Virus record (IMG/VR): IMGVR_UViG_3300027851_000004
Location: 1-44,290 of that record
Length of the DNA: 44,290 bases
Source of the DNA: a virus
Reading direction: 5' to 3' (one strand)
Positions 9,201-17,731 of the stretch are shown piece after piece. A program made the translations under genes and the position numbers. Positions within the stretch are counted from its first letter, which is position 1, and each line of letters starts with the position of its first letter. The notes under the pieces are model-generated. The model was not told the origin of the DNA and searched no databases. It saw nothing but the letters and a program-made list of their open reading frames with translations.

Positions 9201-12200
9201 AGCTTCCAGTCAAGAAAGAAGAACTCCAATGGCTCGGCCTTGAAGAGTATCTTCAATCGCAACCTGATTTTACCCGTGAGGAAGTCAGCGACTTCATCCG
9301 ACAAAACGGTGTCCGGGTAGAAGAGATTGTGGCCGATCAAGAGATCGACGATAAGCTAGGCGATTGGAGCGATCTGGCTTCTATTGAAGACGATGACTAC
9401 ATCAACAGCGAACAGGAATACTGGGAAGAACAGATGACCGAAGACGGTGATCAATCTGACCTTTATTTTGACGCAGTAGATAGAGTTGTTAGAAAGCGCG
9501 AAACTTTTATCGAAGACAAAATAGGCGACAACACCGGTAATCAGGACTGGCTCGACAAGGCCCGTAAGGTAGCCATCGACGAATTTGAAGATGAAGTGAG
9601 CACTCAGGTCAGCGCCATAGCCTATGACAACGCATACCAAAGCTACTGGGACAATCCTATCAAAGAAGCCGTCAACTCTAATGGCGATGTTATCCGCGGC
9701 AATGATGATTTAGGGTACTCCCTAAACGGCGACTTCTTAGACGCTTACAGCTTTAACGAAGCGCAAGTTAAAGCTTCGGAGAAACTCGGCGATAACGGTG
9801 AATACGTGCCTGAGGACAGCCCTTACGCTAAGCGCTGGGAGCAATACGTAACTGACGGCAGGTTCACCAATTACCGGGAGCGCAAACTTACCCTCCCCGG
9901 TATAGAGAACGAATTCTTTAACAACACCCATTTCGACGACGCGAACATCGTGGCCTTCACGCGCGAAACCGACCGCGTATTTACTGTCGCGCAGGATGCG
10001 CCCACGGAAGAGCAAGCTGCTGCTTTGAAGTCGTTAGAAGATAAATTGGCTACAGATTTTTCCAAAGAAAAAGAGCAGGAAGCTTACGACACTTCAGCCG
10101 CGGCGGTTCGGGAAAGCTATCTCCTCGCGGGCCTGCCGGTGGATGAAGAAGCCATATCAAACTACGGTGGCTGGCGCTTTATCGCTGAAGAGAATATGCT
10201 GCCGGTTGAAGAGAAAGCTTTAGCAGCGTCTAAAGAAGCTGGGGGTGTGAACGGAACTTATGAAGCGCAATTGAAAGCTACAGAAGACCGCGTACGCATT
10301 AGGAGCACGTCCCAAGATTACCAGTTCTTCTTCTATGCGAAACAGAAATTAGAACGCGACATAGAAAAATTAAAAATCGAAAGCACCAAACGCAGTGTCA
10401 AAGCTTTCTTCATTGATGAATTCCAATCCGACTGGCACCAGCATGGGCGCCAGCAAGGCTATTCCACCGGGTTGGACGCCGGTGAAGTGGAAGCTTTGGC
10501 GCAGGAAAAACTGGCTCTTGCTAGGAGCGCGTCCGCGGAAATGTTTGCGGAGTACCAACACGGGCCGCTCTTCGACGAAGGCGTCAATAAAGGCGTTGCC
10601 GCCATTGAAGGTCTGTTTGCGTTGCGCGATCAAGTCAAAGAATACCTAACCGGCGATACTGCTACGCACTCTGATGGCAGCCCGTTGTCTGCGGATACCA
10701 TCGAAGCGAATATGCAGCGTTTTGGTAAAACCGTATTCGACATCGTGTCCTCACTCCGTAAACCTGAGAAGCTGCAAGGTACGTTGATCGAAAAAGCTTT
10801 TACGGCTGATGAAGCTAAAGCAGCCCTAGATGTCTTCGCCAAGAATACAAACAAAGGGCGCTACATACTTGATCTGCTGGATGAAGCAGACGGTAAATTT
10901 GACCAAGCAAAAGCCGAACGTAACGGCGTACCAGACGCCCCATTCAAAGGCGATAGCTGGATTGCCCTCGGGCTCAAGCGCGCGCTCACCAGCGCCGTGG
11001 AAGAAGGCTACGCACGCTTTGCTTGGGCGGACGCCGGTGTACTATCCGAAAGATGGAGCGAAAGGTACCGCACCCTGTATGAAACACAGTACGATACCAA
11101 GATGCCATCAATCGTCAAACGCTTGACCAGCATTGCGCCGGTTCACGTTGAAGCGGATGAAGACGCTACCCTTGAAGGCTCCGGGTACTGGTACATAGAT
11201 ATAACCCCTGAGTTAGCTGCTAAGGTGAAGAACGAAGGGATGGCGCTGTTCCAAAAGCAACGCGGCTCGTTCAACCCACAGACATCGATGATAACACTGC
11301 TCAACGCTGCGGACCTTTCTACGTTCCTGCATGAAGCCGGTCACTTCTTCTTAGAGACCATGAATAAAATGGCGCAGGACCCAGCCTCTCCACAGCAGAT
11401 CAAAGATGATATGAACTTGGCGCTCAAGTGGATGGGCGCCAGCGATTTGGCTGACTGGAATTCCCGCACGCTCGAACAACAGCGCGAAGGCCACGAGAAA
11501 TTCGCCCGTGGTTTCGAAGCTTATCTGTTCGAGGGCAAAGCCCCGAACATTGAACTCGCGGGCGTGTTCTCGCGTTTCCGTGATTGGCTGGTCAGTATTT
11601 ACAAAGAAATTCGCAATCTGAAAGCTGATCTAAACCAAGACATTCGCGGCGTGTTTGACCGTCTGGTTGCCACCGACGAAATGATCAAAGAAAGCGAAAC
11701 GCTGGCCAATTTCCAACCGCTGTTCGCGACGATGGAAGAAGCCGGTATGAACGCCGACGAATGGGCGTTGTACCAGCAGCTTGGTTTGTCGTCCACCGAG
11801 CAGGCTAAGGAAAATCTACAATCCCGTGGGCTACGCGATATGAAGTGGTTGTCGAACGCGAAGAGCCGGGTGTTGAAAGAAATGCAACGCAGCGTCGAGG
11901 GCAAACGCAAAGCGATCCGTCGTCAAGTTACCGAAGAAGTGATGGGCGAACCAATAAACCAAGCGCGCCAATTCATACGCCGTGGTATCGGGGCGAACGG
12001 TCTGCGCGTTGAAGGTCCCCACCGCATCGACGTTGACGCTCTGCGCGAAATGTACGGCGACGGCCCGGATGCACTGTGGCGCGCGCTTGACAGCAAGTAC
12101 GGCAAATACGGCGTGCTGGGTCAGAATGGCGTTCACCCAGATGCGTTGGCCGATCAGTTCGGCTTCTCTTCCGGTGACGAACTGATGAAGGCTCTGGCTT

Positions 12201-14977
12201 CGGCTGAAAATCCGAGCGACCGTATAGCTGGTTTAACGGATCAGCGTATGCTCGAACAGTATGGCGACATCGCTGATCCAAAATCCCTAGAGCGCGCGGC
12301 TGAAGCAGCCATCCACAACGACGCGCGCATACGCTTCGTCGCCAGTGAAATGAACGCACTGCAACGCGCCACCGGTAAACGCCAAATACTTAACAAAGCG
12401 GCCAAGCAATTTGCCGAGCAAATGATCGGTCGCTTGCGCGTACGTGATCTGAAGCCCTCCCGGTATCAGGCCGCTGAAGTGAAAGCTGCACGCGCGGCTT
12501 CCGAAGCCATGCGTAAGAACGATCTGGATACCGCAGCTATTGAGAAGCGCAATCAACTTGTGCAGATGCAGGCCGCTAAGGCTGCGCTCAACGCTCAAGA
12601 AGAAATCGAAAAAGCGCTCACTTATCTGAAGAAATTCAACAAGGTTTCGAAGACGCTTGACCCCGCGTACCGCGACCAGATTGACGCTTTGCTTGAACGC
12701 TTCGATCTCAAACCTGCCAGCCTGAAGGCTATCGATAAACGCAAGTCGTTGGTTGACTGGGTTGCCTCCCTTGAAGAACAGGGCTTGGAACCAGACGTGC
12801 CGCAGGAAATCCTCGACGCCGCCAACCGCAAGCATTACAAGGATATGACCGTTGAGGAAATGCGCGGGCTGATCGATACGATCCGCCAGATCGAACACCT
12901 CGGTCGTCTCAAAAACAAATTGCTTACCGCCAAACGCGAACGTGATTTCGCGACGGCAGTTGACGGCTTGGTAACATCAATCGACGCGAACAGCAAAGGC
13001 CGCACCGCCGATAACGTGACGCGCCCGACAAAATGGGACGGCTTCAAGCGCCTGTTCAAAGGCTATCTCGCCCAACACCGGAAGCTTGCCAGCTTCGCGC
13101 GTCAGATGGACGGCGTTAAGGACGGCGGGCAGATGTGGGAAGTCTTCATCCGGTCGATGAACAATGCAGGCAACATGGAAGCGGTAAAGCGCGAACAAGC
13201 AACGATGCAACTCGCGACAATTGCCGCGCCGTTGATGCAAGGCAAACAGAAGATGGGCGGCAAGGGAATTTTCTTCGACAAGATCGGGCGCAGCCTGAAC
13301 CGTGAAGAGCGTCTCTCTATCATCCTGAACTTGGGTAACGAAAGCAACAAGCAGCGCTTGCTCGATGGCTTTAACTGGACCGAGGATCAACTCCAACAAG
13401 TTTTGGATACGATCACCCCAGAAGAAGCGAACTTTGCGCAGGCGGTTTGGGATCACTTTGAAAGCTACCGCCCAGATATCGCCGCCAAAGAAAAACGTAT
13501 CTACGGTAAAGAGCCGGAGTGGATCGAACCGTCGCCCATTACTTTAGGCGGCGTCGACCTGCGCGGCGGCTATTACCCGGTAAAATACGACCACCGGCAA
13601 AGCGGCATAGCCGAGCAGCACGATATGGCTGAGGTTGCCAGACAGCAACTGCGCGGCGCTTACACCAGCAGCACTACGCGTCGCAGCTTTACCAAGTCAC
13701 GCGCCGATGAAGTCAAAGGGCGTCCACTGATGTTGACGATGGATAGCCTGTATGCCGGGGTAAACGAGGTCATCCACGATTTGTCTTGGCACGAGTGGTT
13801 GATCGACGCGAACCGCTTGATGCGCAACAAGGCTCTCGACCAAGCAATCCGCGGCACGTATGGCGCTGAAGTCGTGCAGCAAATGAAAGAAGCTATCAAG
13901 GACATCGCCGCCGGTGAAATGCCGTCGGGTGGGGCGTTTGAGAAAACTATGGCTAACCTCCGCGCAGGCGCAACCGTTGCGGGTTTAGGTCTTAAAATCT
14001 CGACCGCCTTGATGAACATAACCGGTATCACGCAGTCGTTTGTACGCGTCGGCCCCCGTTGGGTAATCCAAGGGCTTGATGCTTGGGCGCGCAGCCCTGT
14101 GCAACTGGTCACAGATGTCTACGGCAAATCAGATTTCATGCGGCTACGCGGTAAAACGATGCAGCGCGAAATAAACGAAGTTCAAAGTATGCTCCGCGAT
14201 AAATCGAAAACGCGCGCGGCCATAGACCGCATTTCGTTCTTGCCGTTGACATACACCCAAATGGTGATCGATATGCCGACATGGTGGGGTGCTTACCAAA
14301 AAGCACTAGCTGCTGGCGAAGTTGAAGAACGCGCCGTGGCTTTGGCCGATCAATCTGTGCTCGACGCCCAAGGCGGGGGGCAGGTCAAGGACTTGGCTGG
14401 TATACAACGTGGCAACCCGATACTCAAATTGTTCACGACTTTCTACGGCTACTTCTCAACGACGTGGCAATTGACGGTTGAGCAGACATCGAAGACCAAC
14501 TTTAAAGACCCTCTCGATGTCATGCGTCTCGCCGGTGATTACTTCCTGCTGTACGTTGTCCCAGCCACATTAGGCACGATTGTCCACGGCATCGCGTCTG
14601 GTGATGACGACTGGGCCGACCCGGAGAAATTGGCAAAGCGCTACGCACACGAGCAAATCAGTTTCGCATTTGGTATGCTGATCGGGGCGAGAGAAACCAG
14701 CGCTGCTGTTGAAAAAGCTTTGGGCGTCAACCAATACGACTTCTCGTACGGGGGCCCCGCTGGCCTCCGGTTCTTTAGCGAACTGGACAAACTCGGTTCC
14801 CAAATTGGCCAAGGCGAATTCGATACCGCCCTGCGCCGCAGCCTTGTGAACGTGGCTGGGGTCACGCTGCGCTTACCTTCGACACAAATAAATAAAACGC
14901 TGGATGGCGCGGTGGCTATGATGAATGGTGATACCGCTAACCCAGCAAGCCTAATATTTGGCCCGCCTGAGCAGTAG
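6236..14977 (+). CDS. Giant polyvalent internal virion protein with zincin-like motif
   Basis: One open frame of 2913 residues makes up a fifth of the genome and sits where T7 has gp16 (1318 residues). Segments in order: a Gly/Ala-rich, partly hydrophobic N-terminus (about 1-350); a region near 610-690 resembling ADP-ribosyltransferase-like domains of phage polyvalent proteins; a DUF3293-like region near 765-860; very acidic sequence near 1030-1330; the Phe-Ile-Asp-Glu-Phe-Gln-Ser-Asp-Trp-His segment near 1391 and Ile-Thr-Pro-Glu-Leu near 1656, both characteristic of large polyvalent proteins; a zinc peptidase motif His-Glu-Ala-Gly-His at 1699-1703 with a downstream Glu in Gly-Phe-Glu-Ala-Tyr-Leu; long charged helices (about 1830-2280); and a C-terminal polyvalent-associated region near 2560-2760. 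It is probably ejected with the DNA. Enzyme activities are inferred from motifs only. Confidence 0.85.
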   Translation: MPFEDKISDEDAAAAVTSFSSGAKPVDPNRMRATVATALDTNPDQHAEALNLSRKTGVPVSSVLADKDNVAKSAKLDSFDFKAFAKTNPVTTELMSDEQFAKLAVDDIDNMGAVETAFSKLKNVGTALRVGVGPSLNVGVLGVLENNAAIKKQLGFSFIPSLNPMMGRAAEVRGQADQEAEAYSALRKYEQKRADTLMAPILNDAGPKERAVYSGITSVGQQAPGIIASVVTRNPEFALAAAGATTFGTSAAEGMDRGLSPVQAMGYGLRDGFVEVGTELLPVTKLVGDLKAGAPLLKTLLHQAATEVPGELMATTLQNFNEWATLNPDEPFSKYLDSLPGDLRDTVISTVVGVGAQTGAMHVTNKAINSVTQRSQRAQWSQDAHDVLAKIQQLASVSKVLERNPQSFETFIKNNTEGTEIEDVYIDPKELQQSGIDVNALAAMSPSVAKQIAAANETGSLLRIPVSEYATNVAATDLGQPLLDVLKTDPFAMSRNEATNFMQTQSAELESQVEKQLQGRHLDDQAQQSRSVVEKNILGQLQTSGRFTPDVNNLYSKLMSNFYHVIGSRAGQTAEQMFAKYPVGIQAEGAQATDLSKAFFDTPPVDNQGNITLDHWSSERGLSMADPKQWGKNKTFLPKDERNRIGVAPGRTYFGIASNQDGGYRPESGLGSVRYRASIPASKLYDMASDPENLKARGRELLAQKATQLDGKSLYEHLIQDAGYSGYWIKGPAGLTAAVFDPLSLAPYTADRGDLTPGNVTKLLTKSNWAILTAENPAAQATSPEENKQRNAALAEYLKQQGIDFEPVVGQYGNRENSFFLFGVNPEEANAIGKQFGQESVLIPQGLLYSDMTLERATGLTEHKPNDLPDDFYTVIPATGAAFTVDINFENRVPFGELAQSATNNTPYRDGLGFYSAVEKAVLDMRTTGWEPSRKSLLDDKQREELVSLRGLVASTKDPKYARLLELAAVERKEKGVAKGSELWAKIQKLPVKKEELQWLGLEEYLQSQPDFTREEVSDFIRQNGVRVEEIVADQEIDDKLGDWSDLASIEDDDYINSEQEYWEEQMTEDGDQSDLYFDAVDRVVRKRETFIEDKIGDNTGNQDWLDKARKVAIDEFEDEVSTQVSAIAYDNAYQSYWDNPIKEAVNSNGDVIRGNDDLGYSLNGDFLDAYSFNEAQVKASEKLGDNGEYVPEDSPYAKRWEQYVTDGRFTNYRERKLTLPGIENEFFNNTHFDDANIVAFTRETDRVFTVAQDAPTEEQAAALKSLEDKLATDFSKEKEQEAYDTSAAAVRESYLLAGLPVDEEAISNYGGWRFIAEENMLPVEEKALAASKEAGGVNGTYEAQLKATEDRVRIRSTSQDYQFFFYAKQKLERDIEKLKIESTKRSVKAFFIDEFQSDWHQHGRQQGYSTGLDAGEVEALAQEKLALARSASAEMFAEYQHGPLFDEGVNKGVAAIEGLFALRDQVKEYLTGDTATHSDGSPLSADTIEANMQRFGKTVFDIVSSLRKPEKLQGTLIEKAFTADEAKAALDVFAKNTNKGRYILDLLDEADGKFDQAKAERNGVPDAPFKGDSWIALGLKRALTSAVEEGYARFAWADAGVLSERWSERYRTLYETQYDTKMPSIVKRLTSIAPVHVEADEDATLEGSGYWYIDITPELAAKVKNEGMALFQKQRGSFNPQTSMITLLNAADLSTFLHEAGHFFLETMNKMAQDPASPQQIKDDMNLALKWMGASDLADWNSRTLEQQREGHEKFARGFEAYLFEGKAPNIELAGVFSRFRDWLVSIYKEIRNLKADLNQDIRGVFDRLVATDEMIKESETLANFQPLFATMEEAGMNADEWALYQQLGLSSTEQAKENLQSRGLRDMKWLSNAKSRVLKEMQRSVEGKRKAIRRQVTEEVMGEPINQARQFIRRGIGANGLRVEGPHRIDVDALREMYGDGPDALWRALDSKYGKYGVLGQNGVHPDALADQFGFSSGDELMKALASAENPSDRIAGLTDQRMLEQYGDIADPKSLERAAEAAIHNDARIRFVASEMNALQRATGKRQILNKAAKQFAEQMIGRLRVRDLKPSRYQAAEVKAARAASEAMRKNDLDTAAIEKRNQLVQMQAAKAALNAQEEIEKALTYLKKFNKVSKTLDPAYRDQIDALLERFDLKPASLKAIDKRKSLVDWVASLEEQGLEPDVPQEILDAANRKHYKDMTVEEMRGLIDTIRQIEHLGRLKNKLLTAKRERDFATAVDGLVTSIDANSKGRTADNVTRPTKWDGFKRLFKGYLAQHRKLASFARQMDGVKDGGQMWEVFIRSMNNAGNMEAVKREQATMQLATIAAPLMQGKQKMGGKGIFFDKIGRSLNREERLSIILNLGNESNKQRLLDGFNWTEDQLQQVLDTITPEEANFAQAVWDHFESYRPDIAAKEKRIYGKEPEWIEPSPITLGGVDLRGGYYPVKYDHRQSGIAEQHDMAEVARQQLRGAYTSSTTRRSFTKSRADEVKGRPLMLTMDSLYAGVNEVIHDLSWHEWLIDANRLMRNKALDQAIRGTYGAEVVQQMKEAIKDIAAGEMPSGGAFEKTMANLRAGATVAGLGLKISTALMNITGITQSFVRVGPRWVIQGLDAWARSPVQLVTDVYGKSDFMRLRGKTMQREINEVQSMLRDKSKTRAAIDRISFLPLTYTQMVIDMPTWWGAYQKALAAGEVEERAVALADQSVLDAQGGGQVKDLAGIQRGNPILKLFTTFYGYFSTTWQLTVEQTSKTNFKDPLDVMRLAGDYFLLYVVPATLGTIVHGIASGDDDWADPEKLAKRYAHEQISFAFGMLIGARETSAAVEKALGVNQYDFSYGGPAGLRFFSELDKLGSQIGQGEFDTALRRSLVNVAGVTLRLPSTQINKTLDGAVAMMNGDTANPASLIFGPPEQ

Positions 14978-14984
14978 ATCAGGG

Positions 14985-14993
14985 GTGTGCATA
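14985..14993 (+). promoter_or_regulatory. Candidate late-gene control motif, copy 2
   Basis: GTGTGCATA lies eight bases after the giant gene's stop and 54 bases before the tail fibre start. The downstream stretch shares an AGGATTTT ribosome binding region with the copy-1 site. This would be a sensible place to restart transcription after an 8.7 kb gene. Confidence 0.4.
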
Positions 14994-15038
14994 AAGGTAG
15001 CCCGGTTGGCTAAACTACGATAGACACAGGATTTTGCC

Positions 15039-16679
15039 ATGATCAACAACGAAGACCGCGTAACAGAACCCGCTCTCGGCACAGGCGCTAACACCGAATT
15101 CGATTTCGGTTTTAAAGTCTTTGCTGCTGACGAAGTGGTGGTGGTTGTCACTGATACCGATGGTAACGAAACGACCCTCGACGCGGCTGATTATACCGTC
15201 GCCCTAAACACTAATCAGGACGTAGCCCCGGGTGGTGTGGTCACACTCGATACTGCGCTAACACTCGACTATATCCTCGTCATTACGAGCGCCATCCCAA
15301 CCACCCAAAAGGTAAAGATAACCAACCTCGGCGGGTTCTTCCCCAGCGTGCTCAACAACGCGCTCGATAAGGTAGTCGCTTTGATCCAACAAACGCGCGG
15401 CCCTTTGAGCCGCGCTCTGAAAATACCTATCTCTGACGGCACCGACTTAATCACGGAACTGCCAACAAAAACGCTCCGCGCTTTGAAGGTAATCGGCTTT
15501 GATGCCGCCGGTAACTTGGTCGTCAGCGAAACCGATCTTATCGCCATGGACACTGCGTTGGCTACCGCGGTAAGCACCACCACCACCAACGCCGCAGCCA
15601 CCGCGGCTGATGTCGTCCTTACCCACGCTGATGTCGTCCTTACCCACGCTGATGTCGTCCTTACCCACGCTGATGTCGTAGCAGCGGACGCGGCTGCTGC
15701 TACAGCCATTGCTGCCTCAGGCACCGTGAAAGTTACAGCAGCAGATACCACCTCTTCGGTGCTCGACAGCGCCGTTGCTGTTTCCGGTTTGGTCGGCAAA
15801 ACCGTAACCAACCCCGGCGCGAACGAGACTTTGACGCTGAGCGTACCGGTTGCGTCGCAAGCCGAAGCTGAAGCAGGCACCCTCAACACTGTTGCGCTTA
15901 CACCGTTGCGTGGGGCCCAAGCCCTTGCGGCTTTGGTACCGAAAACGCAATTCTATCTGGCGGCGTCGATAAACGCCAACGCCCTGACCATCACCTTAAA
16001 AGCCGGTAACACTGTGGACTTCCGTTCGTCTTCACTGACAAGCGGTGTGGTCAACAGGCGCGCGGTAGCTGCGGACGTTTCCGTGGTCGTGTCGTCTGGT
16101 TCTACGCTCGGTACCGTCAACGGTGTGGCCGCGCGTCTAGCCGTATTGGCTATCGACAATGCTGGTACGGTTGAGGTCGCCGTCTGCAATATGAGCGGGG
16201 GCGTGAACCTTGATGAAACTGGCCTTATAAGCACAACTGCGATTAGTGGATCATCAAATAGCGCCACCACAATTTATTCGACCACGGCGCGCACAAACTT
16301 ACCTTACAGAGTTGCAGGCTTTATCGACATCACAGAAACCACGGCAGGCACATGGGCAACCGCACCTACAACTGTTCAAGGTGCAGGGGGCGAGGCTTTT
16401 ACGGCAATGTCGTCAAGTGGGTACGGTCAGAAATGGCAAACCGTAACACGCACTAGCGGCACACCGTATGTCAATGATACAGGTAGACCTATTACAGTGA
16501 TTGCCGGTTACGGCGCAGCCATAACTCAAACATTTACAGCCGTGGTCAATGGTGTCACCGTCGCCTCATGTGTGACTGTTGCTAACAACAGCGGAAGCAC
16601 GACAATACCTATACCGCCCGGCTCAACTTACACGATGACTGTTACCTCAGGCGCTTTAACTTGCGTGGAGTTGCGATGA
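15039..16679 (+). CDS. Tail fibre protein
   Basis: The 546-residue product begins with a T7 gp17-type N-terminal domain (about residues 1-150: Phe-Asp-Phe-Gly-Phe, Tyr-Thr-Val near 50, and the Leu-Asn-Asn-Ala-Leu-Asp-Lys helix), which docks the fibre to the tail. Residues 190-214 are three perfect copies plus a partial copy of the heptad Ala-Asp-Val-Val-Leu-Thr-His, suited to a trimeric coiled coil. The C-terminal part (about 300-546) is Ser/Thr/Gly/Ala-rich beta structure ending in a Thr-Gly-Arg-Pro-Ile domain, as in receptor-binding fibre tips. AGGA lies nine bases before the ATG. The stop overlaps the next ATG. The receptor cannot be predicted. Confidence 0.85.
   Translation: MINNEDRVTEPALGTGANTEFDFGFKVFAADEVVVVVTDTDGNETTLDAADYTVALNTNQDVAPGGVVTLDTALTLDYILVITSAIPTTQKVKITNLGGFFPSVLNNALDKVVALIQQTRGPLSRALKIPISDGTDLITELPTKTLRALKVIGFDAAGNLVVSETDLIAMDTALATAVSTTTTNAAATAADVVLTHADVVLTHADVVLTHADVVAADAAAATAIAASGTVKVTAADTTSSVLDSAVAVSGLVGKTVTNPGANETLTLSVPVASQAEAEAGTLNTVALTPLRGAQALAALVPKTQFYLAASINANALTITLKAGNTVDFRSSSLTSGVVNRRAVAADVSVVVSSGSTLGTVNGVAARLAVLAIDNAGTVEVAVCNMSGGVNLDETGLISTTAISGSSNSATTIYSTTARTNLPYRVAGFIDITETTAGTWATAPTTVQGAGGEAFTAMSSSGYGQKWQTVTRTSGTPYVNDTGRPITVIAGYGAAITQTFTAVVNGVTVASCVTVANNSGSTTIPIPPGSTYTMTVTSGALTCVELR
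15606..15679 (+). repeat. 21-bp tandem repeat in the fibre gene
   Basis: Three perfect 21-base units (15606-15626, 15627-15647, 15648-15668) are followed by an 11-base partial unit. Each encodes one coiled-coil heptad, so changes in copy number would lengthen or shorten the fibre shaft in frame. The perfect identity at DNA level suggests recent duplication or slippage. Confidence 0.95.
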
Positions 16680-16876
16680 TTATAGTCTTTGCAGCTACGG
16701 CTGGTGGAACTTTAACTACCCTAGCTATTAACGGTGGTACACCATTTACGATTGGCTACGGGTATTCGAATGTGGGTAATAATAATTGCGCCAGCTTCTA
16801 TATCATCCCACCATTCGCAAGTTACGTACTGACAGATATAAATTCGAGTGGTTCAACGACGGTAGAGTTCTCGTAA
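16676..16876 (+). CDS. Small fibre-tip-like protein
   Basis: The 66-residue product starts at an ATG that overlaps the fibre stop (ATGA), so it is probably translated by coupling. Its sequence is beta-rich and resembles the last 65 or so residues of the fibre: both have a hydrophobic first strand, a central Gly/Asn-rich turn, an Ile-Pro-Pro motif followed by a Tyr, and end in Val-Glu-Leu-Arg or Val-Glu-Phe-Ser. Base composition is more AT-rich than its surroundings (about 42% GC in 16741-16800). It may be a free-standing tip protein or a fibre chaperone; the resemblance was judged by eye. Its stop overlaps the next start (TAATG). Confidence 0.65.
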   Translation: MIIVFAATAGGTLTTLAINGGTPFTIGYGYSNVGNNNCASFYIIPPFASYVLTDINSSGSTTVEFS

Positions 16877-17376
16877 TGATCCTGCTTATCTCGACCCTAG
16901 TTTTCGCGGCGGCTGTTGCCCTTAAAGGGGGCCACCTCGAAAAGCTTGGCATTAACTTACCGGTGTTGAACGGCTTCCACTTATCTCTGCTTCTTGTGGG
17001 TGCGTATTCTTTTTTTATGTTGCCCTTGTTTGGGGCGATATTGTTCATCGCTGGGTTCGCGTTGTTGCGCATGTCTATGGGTGAAGAGGCTGGCGCTGTT
17101 GGTGATTACGCAGGCGCGTGGGGTGAGTACATCGACAAAGGTTTTGGTCGTTCTTACGGCGTGAAAAAAGCAGCACAATACGGCGCTTTCGCCGGTGGGT
17201 TTATGGCTCTAGCGCTTGGCGGTGCTTGGCCTATGTGGCTAGCTGGGGTAGCGATGCCCGCGGTGTATTTTGTTGGCAACTCATTGTATAGGTTTAAACA
17301 TGGGACAAGTTCTTGGGCTTACTCAGAACCACTTTGGGGTGCCGCGCTTGGCATCGCCTTTGCTTTATCAATCTGA
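16876..17376 (+). CDS. Multi-pass membrane protein, lysis-region
   Basis: The 166-residue product has about four hydrophobic segments (near 1-16, 34-64, 104-134 and 151-166) separated by short charged loops, so it should lie in the inner membrane. I started it at 16876, where the ATG overlaps the preceding stop, rather than at an upstream in-frame start inside the previous gene. Its position just before the holin-like and endolysin genes suggests a part in lysis, for example as a holin or antiholin. I do not recognise a family. Confidence 0.7.
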   Translation: MILLISTLVFAAAVALKGGHLEKLGINLPVLNGFHLSLLLVGAYSFFMLPLFGAILFIAGFALLRMSMGEEAGAVGDYAGAWGEYIDKGFGRSYGVKKAAQYGAFAGGFMALALGGAWPMWLAGVAMPAVYFVGNSLYRFKHGTSSWAYSEPLWGAALGIAFALSI

Positions 17377-17398
17377 GCAACGTGTAGGAGATTTTTAC

Positions 17399-17731
17399 AT
17401 GGCCGATAACATCGCCGACGAACTGCTCGAGAAGATAGGCGGCATAGCCGCGGACCTTAAGACTGTGCACGAGCGCACGATCTCCATGGATGGTAAGCTT
17501 ATGGACCTGATCCGTAGCGATGTCGGCCACGAACGTGACATCGCTGCCGCCCACCGGCGTATTGACGAGATCAACAAAGACACAAACGAAAACGTCAAAC
17601 CTATGCTGATGAACCACGAGGCCCACAAGAACAAAGTTCTTGGCGTTGTCGGGTTCATCGGGTTTCTGTGCACCGGGTTTGGCGCCGCTATAATCTACAT
17701 GCTGCAAAAAGTTGGGATCATTACCCCATGA
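17399..17731 (+). CDS. Holin-like protein, XhlA-type topology
   Basis: The 110-residue product has a charged helical, probably coiled-coil N-terminal part (residues about 1-78) and one hydrophobic segment at about 80-102, followed by a short tail. This layout is that of XhlA-type haemolysin/holin proteins, which help endolysins act at the inner membrane. AGGAG lies eight bases before the ATG, which decides this start over the longer upstream reading. The endolysin start lies within the end of this gene. The function is inferred from topology and neighbours. Confidence 0.65.
   Translation: MADNIADELLEKIGGIAADLKTVHERTISMDGKLMDLIRSDVGHERDIAAAHRRIDEINKDTNENVKPMLMNHEAHKNKVLGVVGFIGFLCTGFGAAIIYMLQKVGIITP

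Noticed and set aside
12287-12898. Minus-strand open frame of 203 codons.
   Set aside because: It is antisense within the giant polyvalent gene and has the biased composition of a shadow frame.
17668-17727. Longer N-terminus for the endolysin from an upstream ATG.
   Set aside because: It would put 20 charged residues before the signal-anchor segment, whereas the ATG at 17728 overlaps the previous stop and gives the usual layout.
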